Source: JANNVK01 sp031430435 (GTDB lineage: Bacteria; Acidobacteriota; Blastocatellia; Pyrinomonadales; Pyrinomonadaceae). From it: DNA of 64,000 nt. Positions within the stretch are counted from its first letter, which is position 1. Every line of letters begins with the position of its first letter. The notes under the pieces were generated by a model. The model was not told the origin of the DNA and searched no databases. It worked only from the letters and a program-made list of their open reading frames with translations. The translations under genes and the position numbers were made by a program. Shown here piece by piece: positions 1 through 8,189 of the stretch. The stretch lies in NCBI GenBank assembly GCA_031430435.1, contig JANPBM010000110.1:124001-188000 (forward strand), in the 5' to 3' direction.

Positions 1-543
1 ACGAACATTGGCAAAAGCACTCGCGTTTTTCTTGAATTTTTGGTCTTCATCATTCAGACTTGAACCGTCAATTTTCTTTTTTAACAGCGAATAATCCGAC
101 GAGTTTGTTCCTTTCAGAAACTTTTTATTCTTGCCGCTTCCGCCGTCGTATAAAATTGCGACACGAAAATTCTCGCCGTTCGAGGTCATTTGGGCAACAC
201 TTACGCCAAACCCGCTGATTTTCAGCAAAATGTTCGACGGACGCTGAACAACCAAGTCCAAATCGGCACTGATGAAAACTTCTTTACTGCCGAGTTCGGC
301 GTAAGAATCGTCCTCAAATTTTAACGACATCTTTGCACGCATTGATTTTACTTGTGCAAAACGATTTATTTCGTCGAGTAATTGTTGTTTGGAAGCCTCT
401 TCGGTTTTTAGCTTTGTTGGTGTACTTTTGGTTTTTTTACCGATAAGATTACAACCGTTTAAGAAAAGAATAGAAATTACGAATAATAATAAAAAAAGGC
501 TTTTTGATAACATCACCCGACTGCGATGATTGTAATACTTCAT
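1..543 (-). CDS. Putative lipoprotein, 3' end beyond the window edge
   Basis: Reading leftward from the ATG at 543 the frame stays open for 181 codons to the window edge, so the C-terminus is missing. The N-terminus has a basic stretch, a hydrophobic core and a lipobox-like LNGC at about residues 28-31, so I infer an envelope lipoprotein. The rest (LKFEDD, DLDLVVQRPSNILLKISG, VAILYDGG) reads as beta-rich, like LolA/LolB-type or outer-membrane lipoprotein-sorting folds, but the family is not certain. A GAGG ribosome-binding site lies just upstream of the ATG. It stands in the same direction as the sigma-factor gene but is separated from it by an intrinsic terminator, so it probably has its own promoter. 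Confidence 0.7.
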   Translation of the reverse strand, partial: MKYYNHRSRVMLSKSLFLLLFVISILFLNGCNLIGKKTKSTPTKLKTEEASKQQLLDEINRFAQVKSMRAKMSLKFEDDSYAELGSKEVFISADLDLVVQRPSNILLKISGFGVSVAQMTSNGENFRVAILYDGGSGKNKKFLKGTNSSDYSLLKKKIDGSSLNDEDQKFKKNASAFANVR

Positions 544-582
544 TTGTTGTCCTCAAACTTAAAAACTAGATGATAGCAATAA

Positions 583-624
583 AAATGCGATATTGAAAGC
601 GTTTCTACTTTTCATATCGCATTT
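583..624 (-). terminator. Intrinsic terminator after the ECF sigma gene
   Basis: A perfect 11-bp inverted repeat (583-593 with 614-624), extendable by a few pairs past a bulge, is followed on the minus strand by a T run (complement of the A run at 581-585). It lies downstream of the sigma-factor stop and upstream of the lipoprotein start. Confidence 0.8.
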
Positions 625-748
625 GATTAAGTTTTATCCGGATTTTTGTTTGAGTAAAATGTTTATGGTTGCTTGTTTGACCTCGCTTTCAACTTTGTAA
701 AATATCGGCTGAGGCGGTTTAATTACTCGGCATCCTTTGCCGGTAAGT

Positions 749-1327
749 TCAAATTTGATTCGATTCAGACAATTCGCGCAAGAGCCAAGTTCGGGCAAAA
801 CGCCAATCACGTTTGACGGTTTCAGGCGATATTTTCAAAACCTCGCCTATTTCTTCCATTGTTAAACCGCCGAAAAATTTCATTTCGACGACTCTTACCT
901 TTCGTTCGTCCAACAACGTCAATTTTTCCAATGCTTCGTTTAAGGCAACAATGTCGTCCGTACTGTCATTAAACATCACGGCATTTTCGTCCAAAGTAAT
1001 TTGGTGCTGGATTCCGCCGCGTTTTTGACTTTGTTTCGCCCGTGCGTAATCAACCAAAATATGCCGCATCGCTTGTGCCGCAACACCGAAGAAATGTGAG
1101 CGATTTTTCCACTCTTTTTCGGTGTTATCAACCAGTTTCAAGTACGCTTCGTGAATCAATTCGGTAGTTTGCAGCGTGTGAGCCGAAGATTGTCCGCGCA
1201 TATAACGCTTCGCCATTCGACGGAGTTCATCGTAAACCAACGGAACGAGTTTTTCCAAAGCTAACTCGTTGCCTTTGCCCCAATCAACCAATAATTGTGT
1301 AATTTCAACCGAGTCGATATTTTCCAT
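749..1327 (-). CDS. ECF-subfamily RNA polymerase sigma factor
   Basis: 192 residues with sigma-70 region 2 (about residues 20-90; DELRRMAKRYM, TELIHEAYLKL, HFFGVAAQAMRHILVDYARA) and region 4 (about 130-185; MKFFGGLTMEEIGEVLKISPETVKRDW, a helix-turn-helix). The HILVDYARAKQSQKRGG segment is typical of the ECF group abundant in Planctomycetes and Acidobacteria, often linked genetically to Ser/Thr kinases. No anti-sigma gene is adjacent; a soluble Ser/Thr kinase lies about 4.4 kb away on the other strand, which may or may not be relevant. The ATG at 1327 lacks a clear Shine-Dalgarno sequence. Family is clear; regulon unknown. Confidence 0.9.
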   Translation of the reverse strand: MENIDSVEITQLLVDWGKGNELALEKLVPLVYDELRRMAKRYMRGQSSAHTLQTTELIHEAYLKLVDNTEKEWKNRSHFFGVAAQAMRHILVDYARAKQSQKRGGIQHQITLDENAVMFNDSTDDIVALNEALEKLTLLDERKVRVVEMKFFGGLTMEEIGEVLKISPETVKRDWRFARTWLLRELSESNQI

Positions 1328-1608
1328 TTGAACAAGACCGTACGAATTAAAGTTAAAAAAATATTTTTTAGATGACCTGATTCTTTATCGATTCTCGTTT
1401 ATACAGTTGAAAGCAGTTTTTACAAACGTTTCGACTGTAATCCGAATAAATCCAAATAAGATCCGATAATACTACAAAAACAAAGCTACGAGAACCGGTT
1501 TATAAATCAGACCGGCAATTATTTTCCGATTTGCTTCGATTATAATTATTAACGAACTTGCGGCTGCCCCAAAAATACTGATTTCCCTGTCCGGTATTCA
1601 GCCAAAAA
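1328..1608. other. Gene-free spacer upstream of the sigma gene
   Basis: About 280 bases without a convincing ORF or RNA gene. On the minus strand a TATAAT-like hexamer (1539-1544) could be a -10 element for the sigma gene, but no good -35 lies 16-18 bases upstream. I see nothing else here. Confidence 0.5.
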
Positions 1609-1642
1609 AGGCTTCGATTGAAAGATTGAAGCCTGTTTTTTT
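1604..1642. terminator. Bidirectional intrinsic terminator
   Basis: A 7-bp GC-rich inverted repeat (AGGCTTC at 1609-1615, GAAGCCT at 1628-1634) is flanked by an A run on the left and a T run on the right. On the minus strand it ends the glutaminyl cyclase transcript, whose stop is a few bases away. Confidence 0.85.
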
Positions 1643-1649
1643 GCTTTGC

Positions 1650-2516
1650 TTACTTCTCTTTAACTTTTATTTCAAATAATTTCTTCCAGTTTTTCCCCGT
1701 TACAAAAATTCGATCGTGTGCTTCGTCGTAAGCAATGCCGTTGAGCGAATTTTCGTAATCGTCGCCGGAATCTTCAGGTGAAATTTTGTCTAAATCGATC
1801 CAACCGAGAATCTTTCCCGAATTCGGATCGATTCGCGCAATATAATTCGGTTTGCCCAAAACATCGGCTTGCTCCGATTGCCAGATATTTGCCCAAATTT
1901 CGCCTTTTATGTATTCGAGTTCGTTGATATACATTTGCGATTTACCGTCTTCGCGGATAACGGGAAGCGTGCGGACAATCTCAAAAGTGTCGGGATTTAC
2001 AAAACGGATAACGTGTGTCGAATCGGTCATAATCAAGTTCGCGCCATCATTGGTTAAACCCCAACCTTCGCCTTGATATTTGAATTCTCTGAGCAATTTG
2101 AAATTCATATCGTAAACAAAAGCCGTTTGATTACGCCACGAAAGTTGATAGATTTTATCTTTGAAGATTGTCATTCCTTCGCCGAAAATTTCACGCGGCA
2201 AATTATAATTTTGCAATACTTTACCGCTTTCAAGTTCCACTTTTCTGAGCGTTGATTTGCCTTCTTCGCCCGTGCTTTCATACAAAAAACCGTTATAAAA
2301 TTGTAAACCTTCCGTAAACGCTTTCGGGTCGTGTTTGTAGGTTTTGACAATTTCGTAAGTGTAAACAGGAACTTCTTTTTTTATCGCGGTTGCCGTATTT
2401 AGCGCAGTTTTATTTGTGTTATTGCTCATCGCATTCGTGTTCGGTTTATTCGCGGGTTTGTCGCACGCAAACGCCAAAGTTGAAATTAAAATCAATAAAG
2501 TAAATTGTATTTTCAT
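1650..2516 (-). CDS. Glutaminyl-peptide cyclotransferase, lipoprotein form
   Basis: 288 residues. The body matches the plant/bacterial-type glutamine cyclotransferase family (five-bladed beta-propeller), which converts N-terminal glutamine of exported proteins to pyroglutamate. Recognisable blocks are DPKAFTEGLQF, LYESTGEEGKSTLRKV, FGEGMTIFKDKIYQLSW, ELEYIKGEIWANIWQS, and a C-terminal NSLNGIAYDEAHDRIFVTGKNW. The N-terminus is a lipoprotein signal ending LAFAC at about residue 18, followed by an Asn/Thr-rich linker, so it should act in the periplasm. It follows the DsbA-like gene by 4 bases, so the two are probably co-transcribed as an envelope protein-maturation pair. Confidence 0.92.
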   Translation of the reverse strand: MKIQFTLLILISTLAFACDKPANKPNTNAMSNNTNKTALNTATAIKKEVPVYTYEIVKTYKHDPKAFTEGLQFYNGFLYESTGEEGKSTLRKVELESGKVLQNYNLPREIFGEGMTIFKDKIYQLSWRNQTAFVYDMNFKLLREFKYQGEGWGLTNDGANLIMTDSTHVIRFVNPDTFEIVRTLPVIREDGKSQMYINELEYIKGEIWANIWQSEQADVLGKPNYIARIDPNSGKILGWIDLDKISPEDSGDDYENSLNGIAYDEAHDRIFVTGKNWKKLFEIKVKEK

Positions 2517-2520
2517 AAAA

Positions 2521-3858
2521 TTATTTTGCTTTTTCTAAAGCCTTTTCAATCGCGTTTTTGAATCCTTGCACGGAAATTTCTCTGACCTTCACGCCGTTTA
2601 CAAAAATTGTCGGCGTTGAATTTATGCCGTAAAATACGCCGTCTTCCATATCTTTTTTGATAAAATCTTTATGCTTTTGACTGTTTAATTCTAAATCAAA
2701 TTGCTTGCGATTCAAACCTAAACCGCTCGCGTATTTTTTTAGCGAAGCCGCGTCTAATTTATCTTGATTTTTATACAAAATCTCGATGTATTCGTAAAAT
2801 TTTCCTTGCGATTTGGCGGCTTGGGCGGCGATGGCGGCGTTCATCGCGTTGGCGTGAAGCGTCGGCAGCGGAAAGTTTCGCAACACGAATCGGACTTTAT
2901 CGCCGTATTCCTGCAAAACTTCTTGCAAATACGGATGCGCGGTCGAACACGCCGAGCATTGAAAATCCGAAAACATCACGACCGTAACGGGCGCATTGGC
3001 GTTACCGCGCGAAAATGCGTTTGCCGTGTCAATTTTTTGAACGGGTGCGGTCGGTTCTTTCAGCAAAAATTCGTATTTATATTTGCGGAAAAGTTTATCC
3101 TGAAAAAGTGCTTGCAACCGATTTTGTTCGGGTGCCGAAAAATCTTTGTTTTTATCGCTGATTTCGCGGCGGATTAAATCTTGCGGTTCAAGGTTCAAAT
3201 TTCGCGCTTCGATTAAAGTCAGTTGCGAATAAACCGTTTGCTCCAGCGATGATTTTGCCTTTTCATACAGCGACATTTGGACTTCGTAAGTTTGCAGACG
3301 AACTTTTTCATCGAACTTACCAACCAAAATTTTATTTGTGCCGAATGACGCTAAAACGTTCGATTGCTTAAGTTGCGGAGAATTTACGTCAACGTTATAA
3401 ACAACTTTATACTTGGTTTTCAGCTTTTCGATATACGCTTGATACGCTTTGTATTCTCCGTCTTGCCGCAAAAATTTAACGATTCTGTTTCGCATTTCCG
3501 CCAAAGTTTTGCTTTCGAACGCATCTTTATTTGCATCGTAAACGTCTTGAATTTGTTTTTCGGTCGGGTTCGGAATTTTTGTATAAACCTCGATTTGCAG
3601 TAATTTGTCAACCAAAGTTTTACGCGAATCTGCCTCGACATTCAACAGCATTTCACCGAGCATTGTTTCCAACGCATCTTTTCTGGTTTTGGAAATAATC
3701 GCGTCTTTTTGCTCAAAGGCTTGGCGTAACCCATTTGGTTGTAAGTCTTTAACCGTGTACGAAAGATTATCGGCGCGAGCCAAAATCTCGTTGTCGGTTT
3801 GGGCAAACGCGGCAAAACCAAAAATTGCAACAGTAAAAATAACGGCAATATATTTCAT
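2521..3858 (-). CDS. Exported DsbA-like thiol oxidoreductase with SurA-like N-terminal region
   Basis: 445 residues with a cleavable signal peptide (residues 1-19, ending FAAFA-Q). The C-terminal 160 residues form a DsbA-type thioredoxin domain: APVTVVMFSDFQCSAC with active-site CSAC at 301-304, RNFPL, and the cis-Pro loop STPTIFVNG near 415. The N-terminal 250 residues are helical and charged, resembling the SurA N-terminal chaperone segment rather than the short tail of ordinary DsbA; a peptidyl-prolyl isomerase domain is not evident. Likely periplasmic disulfide formation or exchange. It sits 5 bases after the BtuF-like gene and 4 bases before the glutaminyl cyclase gene. Confidence 0.88.
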   Translation of the reverse strand: MKYIAVIFTVAIFGFAAFAQTDNEILARADNLSYTVKDLQPNGLRQAFEQKDAIISKTRKDALETMLGEMLLNVEADSRKTLVDKLLQIEVYTKIPNPTEKQIQDVYDANKDAFESKTLAEMRNRIVKFLRQDGEYKAYQAYIEKLKTKYKVVYNVDVNSPQLKQSNVLASFGTNKILVGKFDEKVRLQTYEVQMSLYEKAKSSLEQTVYSQLTLIEARNLNLEPQDLIRREISDKNKDFSAPEQNRLQALFQDKLFRKYKYEFLLKEPTAPVQKIDTANAFSRGNANAPVTVVMFSDFQCSACSTAHPYLQEVLQEYGDKVRFVLRNFPLPTLHANAMNAAIAAQAAKSQGKFYEYIEILYKNQDKLDAASLKKYASGLGLNRKQFDLELNSQKHKDFIKKDMEDGVFYGINSTPTIFVNGVKVREISVQGFKNAIEKALEKAK

Positions 3859-3863
3859 AAATT

Positions 3864-4799
3864 TTATACTTCAAACTTTAATAAACTCGGCGAAACTCGC
3901 ACGGCTTCTCGGTCAGACGGCGAACCGAATAAATTCGGATGCGCGATTTTTGCCAAAATTTCTGCACCGTCAACAACTCTCGGTCCGGGACGCGAAAAAT
4001 ACGAAGTTGCGTCCAACGCCCAAATTTCATTGTTTTTCACCGCAGAAATTTTGCTGAAACTCGCGGGGAAAACCGTCTTTGGCAACTGCCGCAAAATATC
4101 CGAAGTATAATAACCGCAAGGAATTAAGACAAGTATGTCGGGATTTTCGGCGATAATTTGTTCGTATGTGGTTGTTACCGAACGCTTGCCCGATTCGCCG
4201 AGCAGACAAATTCCGCCCGCAATTTCGACCTGTTGCGGAACCCAATGTCCGGGAGCAAACGCAGGTTCAAGCCATTCCAACATCATCACTTTCGGACGAT
4301 TTTCGATGTTTTTTGTTTTTTCACGGACAACCTCAAGCCGTTTTTGCAAATCGGCAACAACTTCGTTCGCTTTCTCCGAAACGTTGCAAAGTTCGCCGAC
4401 GGTTTTGATGTTTTCAAAAATATCTTCAATCGTATTCGGTTCCAAAGAAACGACTTGAGCGTCGGCAACATAAATTTTCGCAGCTTTCAAAACTGTTTTG
4501 TAACTGACCGCGCAGACATCGCAAAGTTCTTGCGTCAAAATTAAATCGGGCTGAAACTCGTGCAAAAGATCATTGTTCAAATCGTAAATCGAACCGTGTC
4601 CGTCCAGTTGTGAGCGAACGGCGTGATCGATTTCTTTGCTCGACATTGTTTCGTGCGAAATTACACCGGCGGTCAAATGCGGTTTATTTTCAACACTTTT
4701 CGGGAAATCGCATTCGTGCGTAATGCCGACCAAATTTTTTTCTAAGCCCAACACGCAAACAATTTCGGTTGCCGACGGCAAAAGCGATGCAATTTTCAT
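3864..4799 (-). CDS. BtuF-like periplasmic-binding-fold protein (putative corrinoid or metal-chelate binding)
   Basis: 311 residues of the helical-backbone metal-receptor (BtuF/FepB) fold: KIASLLPSATEIVCVLGLEKNLVGITHECDFP at the N-terminus, LNNDLLHEFQPDLILTQELCDVCAVSY, VMMLEWLEPAFAPGHWVPQQVEIAGG, and SYFSRPGPRVVDGAEILAKIAHP at the C-terminus. There is no signal peptide, as in the cytoplasmic 'cobalamin-binding protein' subgroup common in genomes, and no ABC permease or ATPase is nearby. The ligand is therefore an inference. It is the first gene of an apparent three-gene minus-strand operon with the DsbA-like and glutaminyl cyclase genes. Confidence 0.85.
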   Translation of the reverse strand: MKIASLLPSATEIVCVLGLEKNLVGITHECDFPKSVENKPHLTAGVISHETMSSKEIDHAVRSQLDGHGSIYDLNNDLLHEFQPDLILTQELCDVCAVSYKTVLKAAKIYVADAQVVSLEPNTIEDIFENIKTVGELCNVSEKANEVVADLQKRLEVVREKTKNIENRPKVMMLEWLEPAFAPGHWVPQQVEIAGGICLLGESGKRSVTTTYEQIIAENPDILVLIPCGYYTSDILRQLPKTVFPASFSKISAVKNNEIWALDATSYFSRPGPRVVDGAEILAKIAHPNLFGSPSDREAVRVSPSLLKFEV

Positions 4800-4927
4800 A
4801 AAGTTAAATCTATCGCAAAGTTCGCAAAAATTAAACTTGCGAGTTAAAATTATTGATTCGGTGATTCATTTTTCGATTGATTCATTGAAGCGAGATTTTC
4901 GTTACAATTTAAGTGTGAGGTAAAAAA

Positions 4928-5281
4928 ATGACAGACATAAGATTTGCGGGAACGGTGGATCATTTGGCGATAAAAACGGACGATATGCTGCGTGATGTCG
5001 AAGAATATAAGCGGCTCGGCTTTACGGTCGAATCGTTGTTTGACGATTGGGCGATGGTGCGTGATGCAAAAGGCTTCGGAATTGCTTTGCTTCCGCCGGA
5101 GTCAAAACATCCCGAACATATCGGCTTAAAAGTTGAAACAATCAACGAATTAAACGAAGCGGCGACAAAAGAAGGTCGCCCGATTAAACCGCACCGCGAC
5201 GGAACTTCGTCTTTTTATACGAAAGGTGTCGGCGGACAAATTGTCGAACTGATTTATTATCCCGAAAATTACGGGCAATAA
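4928..5281 (+). CDS. VOC-fold (glyoxalase/dioxygenase-like) protein
   Basis: 117 residues of the vicinal-oxygen-chelate fold: GTVDHLAIKTDDM at the start, EYKRLGFTVESLFDDWAMVRDAKGFGIALLPP, EHIGLKV, and the closing GGQIVELIYYPE. These supply possible metal ligands (His, His, Glu), but the substrate cannot be told from sequence. A GAGG ribosome-binding site and a TACAAT-like -10 lie just upstream. It is a single gene, closed off by a strong terminator. Confidence 0.85.
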   Translation: MTDIRFAGTVDHLAIKTDDMLRDVEEYKRLGFTVESLFDDWAMVRDAKGFGIALLPPESKHPEHIGLKVETINELNEAATKEGRPIKPHRDGTSSFYTKGVGGQIVELIYYPENYGQ

Positions 5282-5325
5282 ATACTGAGCAAAAACTAAA
5301 TCCCTTTGCGAGAAAATCAAGAAAT

Positions 5326-5358
5326 ATCCGATTTGTAGAAATACAAGCCGGATTTTTT
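5326..5358 (+). terminator. Intrinsic terminator after the VOC gene
   Basis: Stem of two helices (5326-5330 with 5349-5353, and 5333-5337 with 5342-5346) closed by a GAAA tetraloop, followed by six T residues. Confidence 0.85.
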
Positions 5359-5389
5359 GTTTTCCTCGCAAAAGTGTTAAAATCACCTT

Positions 5390-5611
5390 ATGTCAGTCAT
5401 AATGTATGTCAAACAAGGCTGCCCGTATTGCCAAAAAGCCCGTAATTATTATAACCAAAATAGCATTTCGTTTGTCGAATTCGATGCTCAAAACGACAGG
5501 CAACGACAGCGGGAAATGCTTCAATTTTCCGACGGAGATTTGGTTGTGCCGTGTATAATCGAAAACGGCGAGTATGTTCAATCGGGTTGGGGAAATCCGC
5601 TCAGAGGCTGA
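5390..5611 (+). CDS. Glutaredoxin-family small redox protein
   Basis: 73 residues with the thioredoxin-fold start VIMYVKQGCPYCQKAR (active-site CPYC at about 11-14), FVEFDAQND, the cis-Pro region VVPCIIENGEYVQSGWGNP. It likely reduces disulfides or mixed glutathione/low-molecular-thiol disulfides in the cytoplasm. No Shine-Dalgarno sequence is visible; a TAAAAT hexamer (5378-5383) ends exactly 6 bases before the ATG, consistent with a leaderless transcript (inference). Confidence 0.85.
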   Translation: MSVIMYVKQGCPYCQKARNYYNQNSISFVEFDAQNDRQRQREMLQFSDGDLVVPCIIENGEYVQSGWGNPLRG

Positions 5612-5703
5612 ACGATTATTCCCGATTAGTTGGCAGTTTGCTAACTTGTTGATTTTGTTTTACATTTAATCTTCACGACAAAATTTGTTCTGAAATCGGT
5701 TGT

Positions 5704-8139
5704 ATGATTGGTTCAAGACTTCATCAATATAAAATTTTAGAAAAGCTCGGTGCGGGCGGACAAGGCACGGTTTATAAAGCCAAAGATACAAAACTTGACC
5801 GCATTGCCGTCGTCAAGGTTTTGCCGCCTGAATTAACCGCGAAAACCGCCAATTTCAAACGATTTGAACGCGAAGCTCAACTTTGTTCGCAACTCGATCA
5901 TCCTAATATTTGCACAATTTACGACTTTAACGAAGCCGACGGGGTTTATTATATTGCGATGCAGTATGTCGAAGGAAAAAACGTCCGCCAACTTGTCGCA
6001 GGTCGTCCGCTGGAGATGAAAAGTGCGTTGAGCATTGCGATTCAAGTCTGCGACGCGCTTGCGTACACACATTCACGCAACATCATTCACCGCGACATCA
6101 AAGCCGGAAACATCATGGTCAACGAAGCGGGACAAGTCAAAGTTTTAGATTTCGGACTCGCCAAATTAATTTATGACGATGATTCGATTGCCCAAAGCGA
6201 CAAACACGACATCACGGAAATCGGAATTCCATACGGCACGGCAACTTACGCCGCACCTGAACAAGCCAAAGGCGAAAAAGCCGATCATCGAGCCGATATT
6301 TTCTCGACCGGCGTTTTAATCTACGAACTGTTGACCGGAATCTGGGCGTTTCAAGGAAAAACCGTGGTTGATGTGCGGCATCAAGTTCTGCACGGAACGC
6401 CGAAAACAGTCGCCGAAATGCGGAAAGAAGAAGTTCTGCCGAAACTGCAAGCCATTTTGGATAAAGCATTGGCGAAAGAACCGAAACACCGTTATCAAAA
6501 AATCTCTGAAATGCGTGATGATTTACGCCAAGTTTTACAAGAAGTCTCAGGTGTGCAAATGAACACGGGCGAAATTTATGCGCCGCGTTTTTCCGACGGA
6601 AGTAATCCCGTCGTGCGGGCATGGAATTGGATTCGCGGAAAATCTTCGAGCGAAAATTCTGTTTCCAAAAACACGCCGTCATATTCTTTGACCAATACGC
6701 CGAGTGTTTCATTCGCCCCCGATTTATCCGTAACCGCGACCGGCACGGAAAAGAAAAGCGTGGCGATTTTGCCGTTCAAAAATTTGAGCGGCGATGCATC
6801 GTCGTCGTTTTACGAATTTTCGTTGGCAGATGCCGTGATTACCGAATTGGCAGGACTCAAATCGCTGATTGTGCGTCCGAGTTCGGTGATTGCCAAATAT
6901 CAAGGCAAAGATATTGAACCGCTGGAAGCGGGACGCGAATTAAAAGTCAACGCGATTTTATCCGCAAGTTTTATTCGTTCAGGCGACAGACTTCGCGTAA
7001 CCGCCCAACTCTTGGATGTTTTAACCGGTGATTTATTGTGGAGCGAACGAATCGATGCCGTCGGCAGCGATATTTTAGCTTTGCAAGATACAATTGCCAG
7101 AAAGATTTTGGAAGGTTTGGAACTCGAACTTTCTGTTAAAGAAGAAGCCAAACTGGGACAAAGACCGACTGAAAATTTTGAGGCTTACGAAGAATATCTT
7201 CGCGGACGCGACCATTTCGGGCGATTTATTTTCCGCACGGTTGATAACGAAGACTGCGAAGCCGCCATCGCCAATTTCCGCAGTGCCATCGCCCTTGACG
7301 GACAATTTGCCCTTGCGCACAGTGGTTTGGGCGCGTGTTTCGCTAATCGCGTGTTCAAAGGAATGGGCAACGCCGAAGATTTCACATACGCCGAAACTGC
7401 TTTCAGCAAAGCCTTTAAGTATGATCCGAACGTGGTCGAAGCCAGAGTTCTGATGGTCATAATTTATCTTTCGCGCGGCGAAAAGAAAAAGGCGAGAGCA
7501 GAAATTAAAGTTCTGCAAGGTCAGTTTCCGAATGACGCATCGCTTTATTTTGTCAAAGGAACAATGCACCGACTCGACGGAGATTATGCGGAATCGCTCA
7601 GAAGTTGGGAAAAATTAACACGGCTTGATCCGGCGGCGAGAGTTGTCGCAAGTTACAACCGTTCGCGCATTTTCCTTTATCAAGGCGATTACGAACAAGC
7701 CTTTGCCGAACTCGACGCAGGTACCAGACTCGAACCGAATCATCCGCTGATTAGAATTTTTCGGGCGATAACCCACTACAATGTCGGCAACACGGACGAA
7801 GCGATAAAAATTATCAGCGAAGTGTTGGAAAAGAATAAAAAGATGGACGGAATTCGTCCGATACTGGCGTTATTTTTAGCCTCGCAAGGCAAGATTGATG
7901 AAGCAAAAGAAAATATAACTGCCGAAAGTAAAGCGCTGGCGAAAGCTGACCACGATATGTCTTATTGGTTTGCCCAAACCTATTCAACGCTGAACGAACT
8001 CGACACCGCGTTTGAATGGCTTGAACGCGCCATCAAATTAGGCAACGAAAATCGTCCGTGGTTTGAACGCGACAAATCACTTGCAAACCTCCGCGAAGAC
8101 CCGCGTTTTGCCGAATTGATGGCGAAAATAGAACATTGA
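5704..8139 (+). CDS. Soluble Ser/Thr protein kinase with FlgO-like and TPR regions
   Basis: 811 residues. Residues 1-280 are a Hanks-type kinase: glycine loop GAGGQGTVYKAKD, catalytic lysine in VVKVL (about 38), catalytic loop HRDIKAGN, DFGLAK, and YAAPEQ with a GVLIYELLTG helix. Unlike PknB-type receptors there is no obvious transmembrane helix after the kinase. Residues about 355-480 (KSVAILPFKNLSGD, LADAVITELAGL, GDLLWSERID) match the FlgO/adenylate-cyclase-associated TolB-like region usually found with TPR proteins. The remainder to 811 is tetratricopeptide repeats. This kinase-TolB-TPR architecture is frequent in Acidobacteria. No Shine-Dalgarno is seen; the ATG at 5704 starts a normal kinase N-terminus. 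Confidence 0.92.
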   Translation: MIGSRLHQYKILEKLGAGGQGTVYKAKDTKLDRIAVVKVLPPELTAKTANFKRFEREAQLCSQLDHPNICTIYDFNEADGVYYIAMQYVEGKNVRQLVAGRPLEMKSALSIAIQVCDALAYTHSRNIIHRDIKAGNIMVNEAGQVKVLDFGLAKLIYDDDSIAQSDKHDITEIGIPYGTATYAAPEQAKGEKADHRADIFSTGVLIYELLTGIWAFQGKTVVDVRHQVLHGTPKTVAEMRKEEVLPKLQAILDKALAKEPKHRYQKISEMRDDLRQVLQEVSGVQMNTGEIYAPRFSDGSNPVVRAWNWIRGKSSSENSVSKNTPSYSLTNTPSVSFAPDLSVTATGTEKKSVAILPFKNLSGDASSSFYEFSLADAVITELAGLKSLIVRPSSVIAKYQGKDIEPLEAGRELKVNAILSASFIRSGDRLRVTAQLLDVLTGDLLWSERIDAVGSDILALQDTIARKILEGLELELSVKEEAKLGQRPTENFEAYEEYLRGRDHFGRFIFRTVDNEDCEAAIANFRSAIALDGQFALAHSGLGACFANRVFKGMGNAEDFTYAETAFSKAFKYDPNVVEARVLMVIIYLSRGEKKKARAEIKVLQGQFPNDASLYFVKGTMHRLDGDYAESLRSWEKLTRLDPAARVVASYNRSRIFLYQGDYEQAFAELDAGTRLEPNHPLIRIFRAITHYNVGNTDEAIKIISEVLEKNKKMDGIRPILALFLASQGKIDEAKENITAESKALAKADHDMSYWFAQTYSTLNELDTAFEWLERAIKLGNENRPWFERDKSLANLREDPRFAELMAKIEH

Positions 8140-8140
8140 C

Positions 8141-8163
8141 CGGCGGGAAATTAAGAGCCGCCG
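8141..8163. terminator. Weak hairpin between convergent genes
   Basis: A 6-bp GC-only inverted repeat (8141-8146 with 8158-8163) with an 11-base loop lies between the convergent kinase and acyl-CoA ligase genes. There is no good T run on either side, so terminator activity is uncertain. Confidence 0.35.
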
Positions 8164-8189
8164 AAACTTTTCGGTTTGATAATAAGCGG

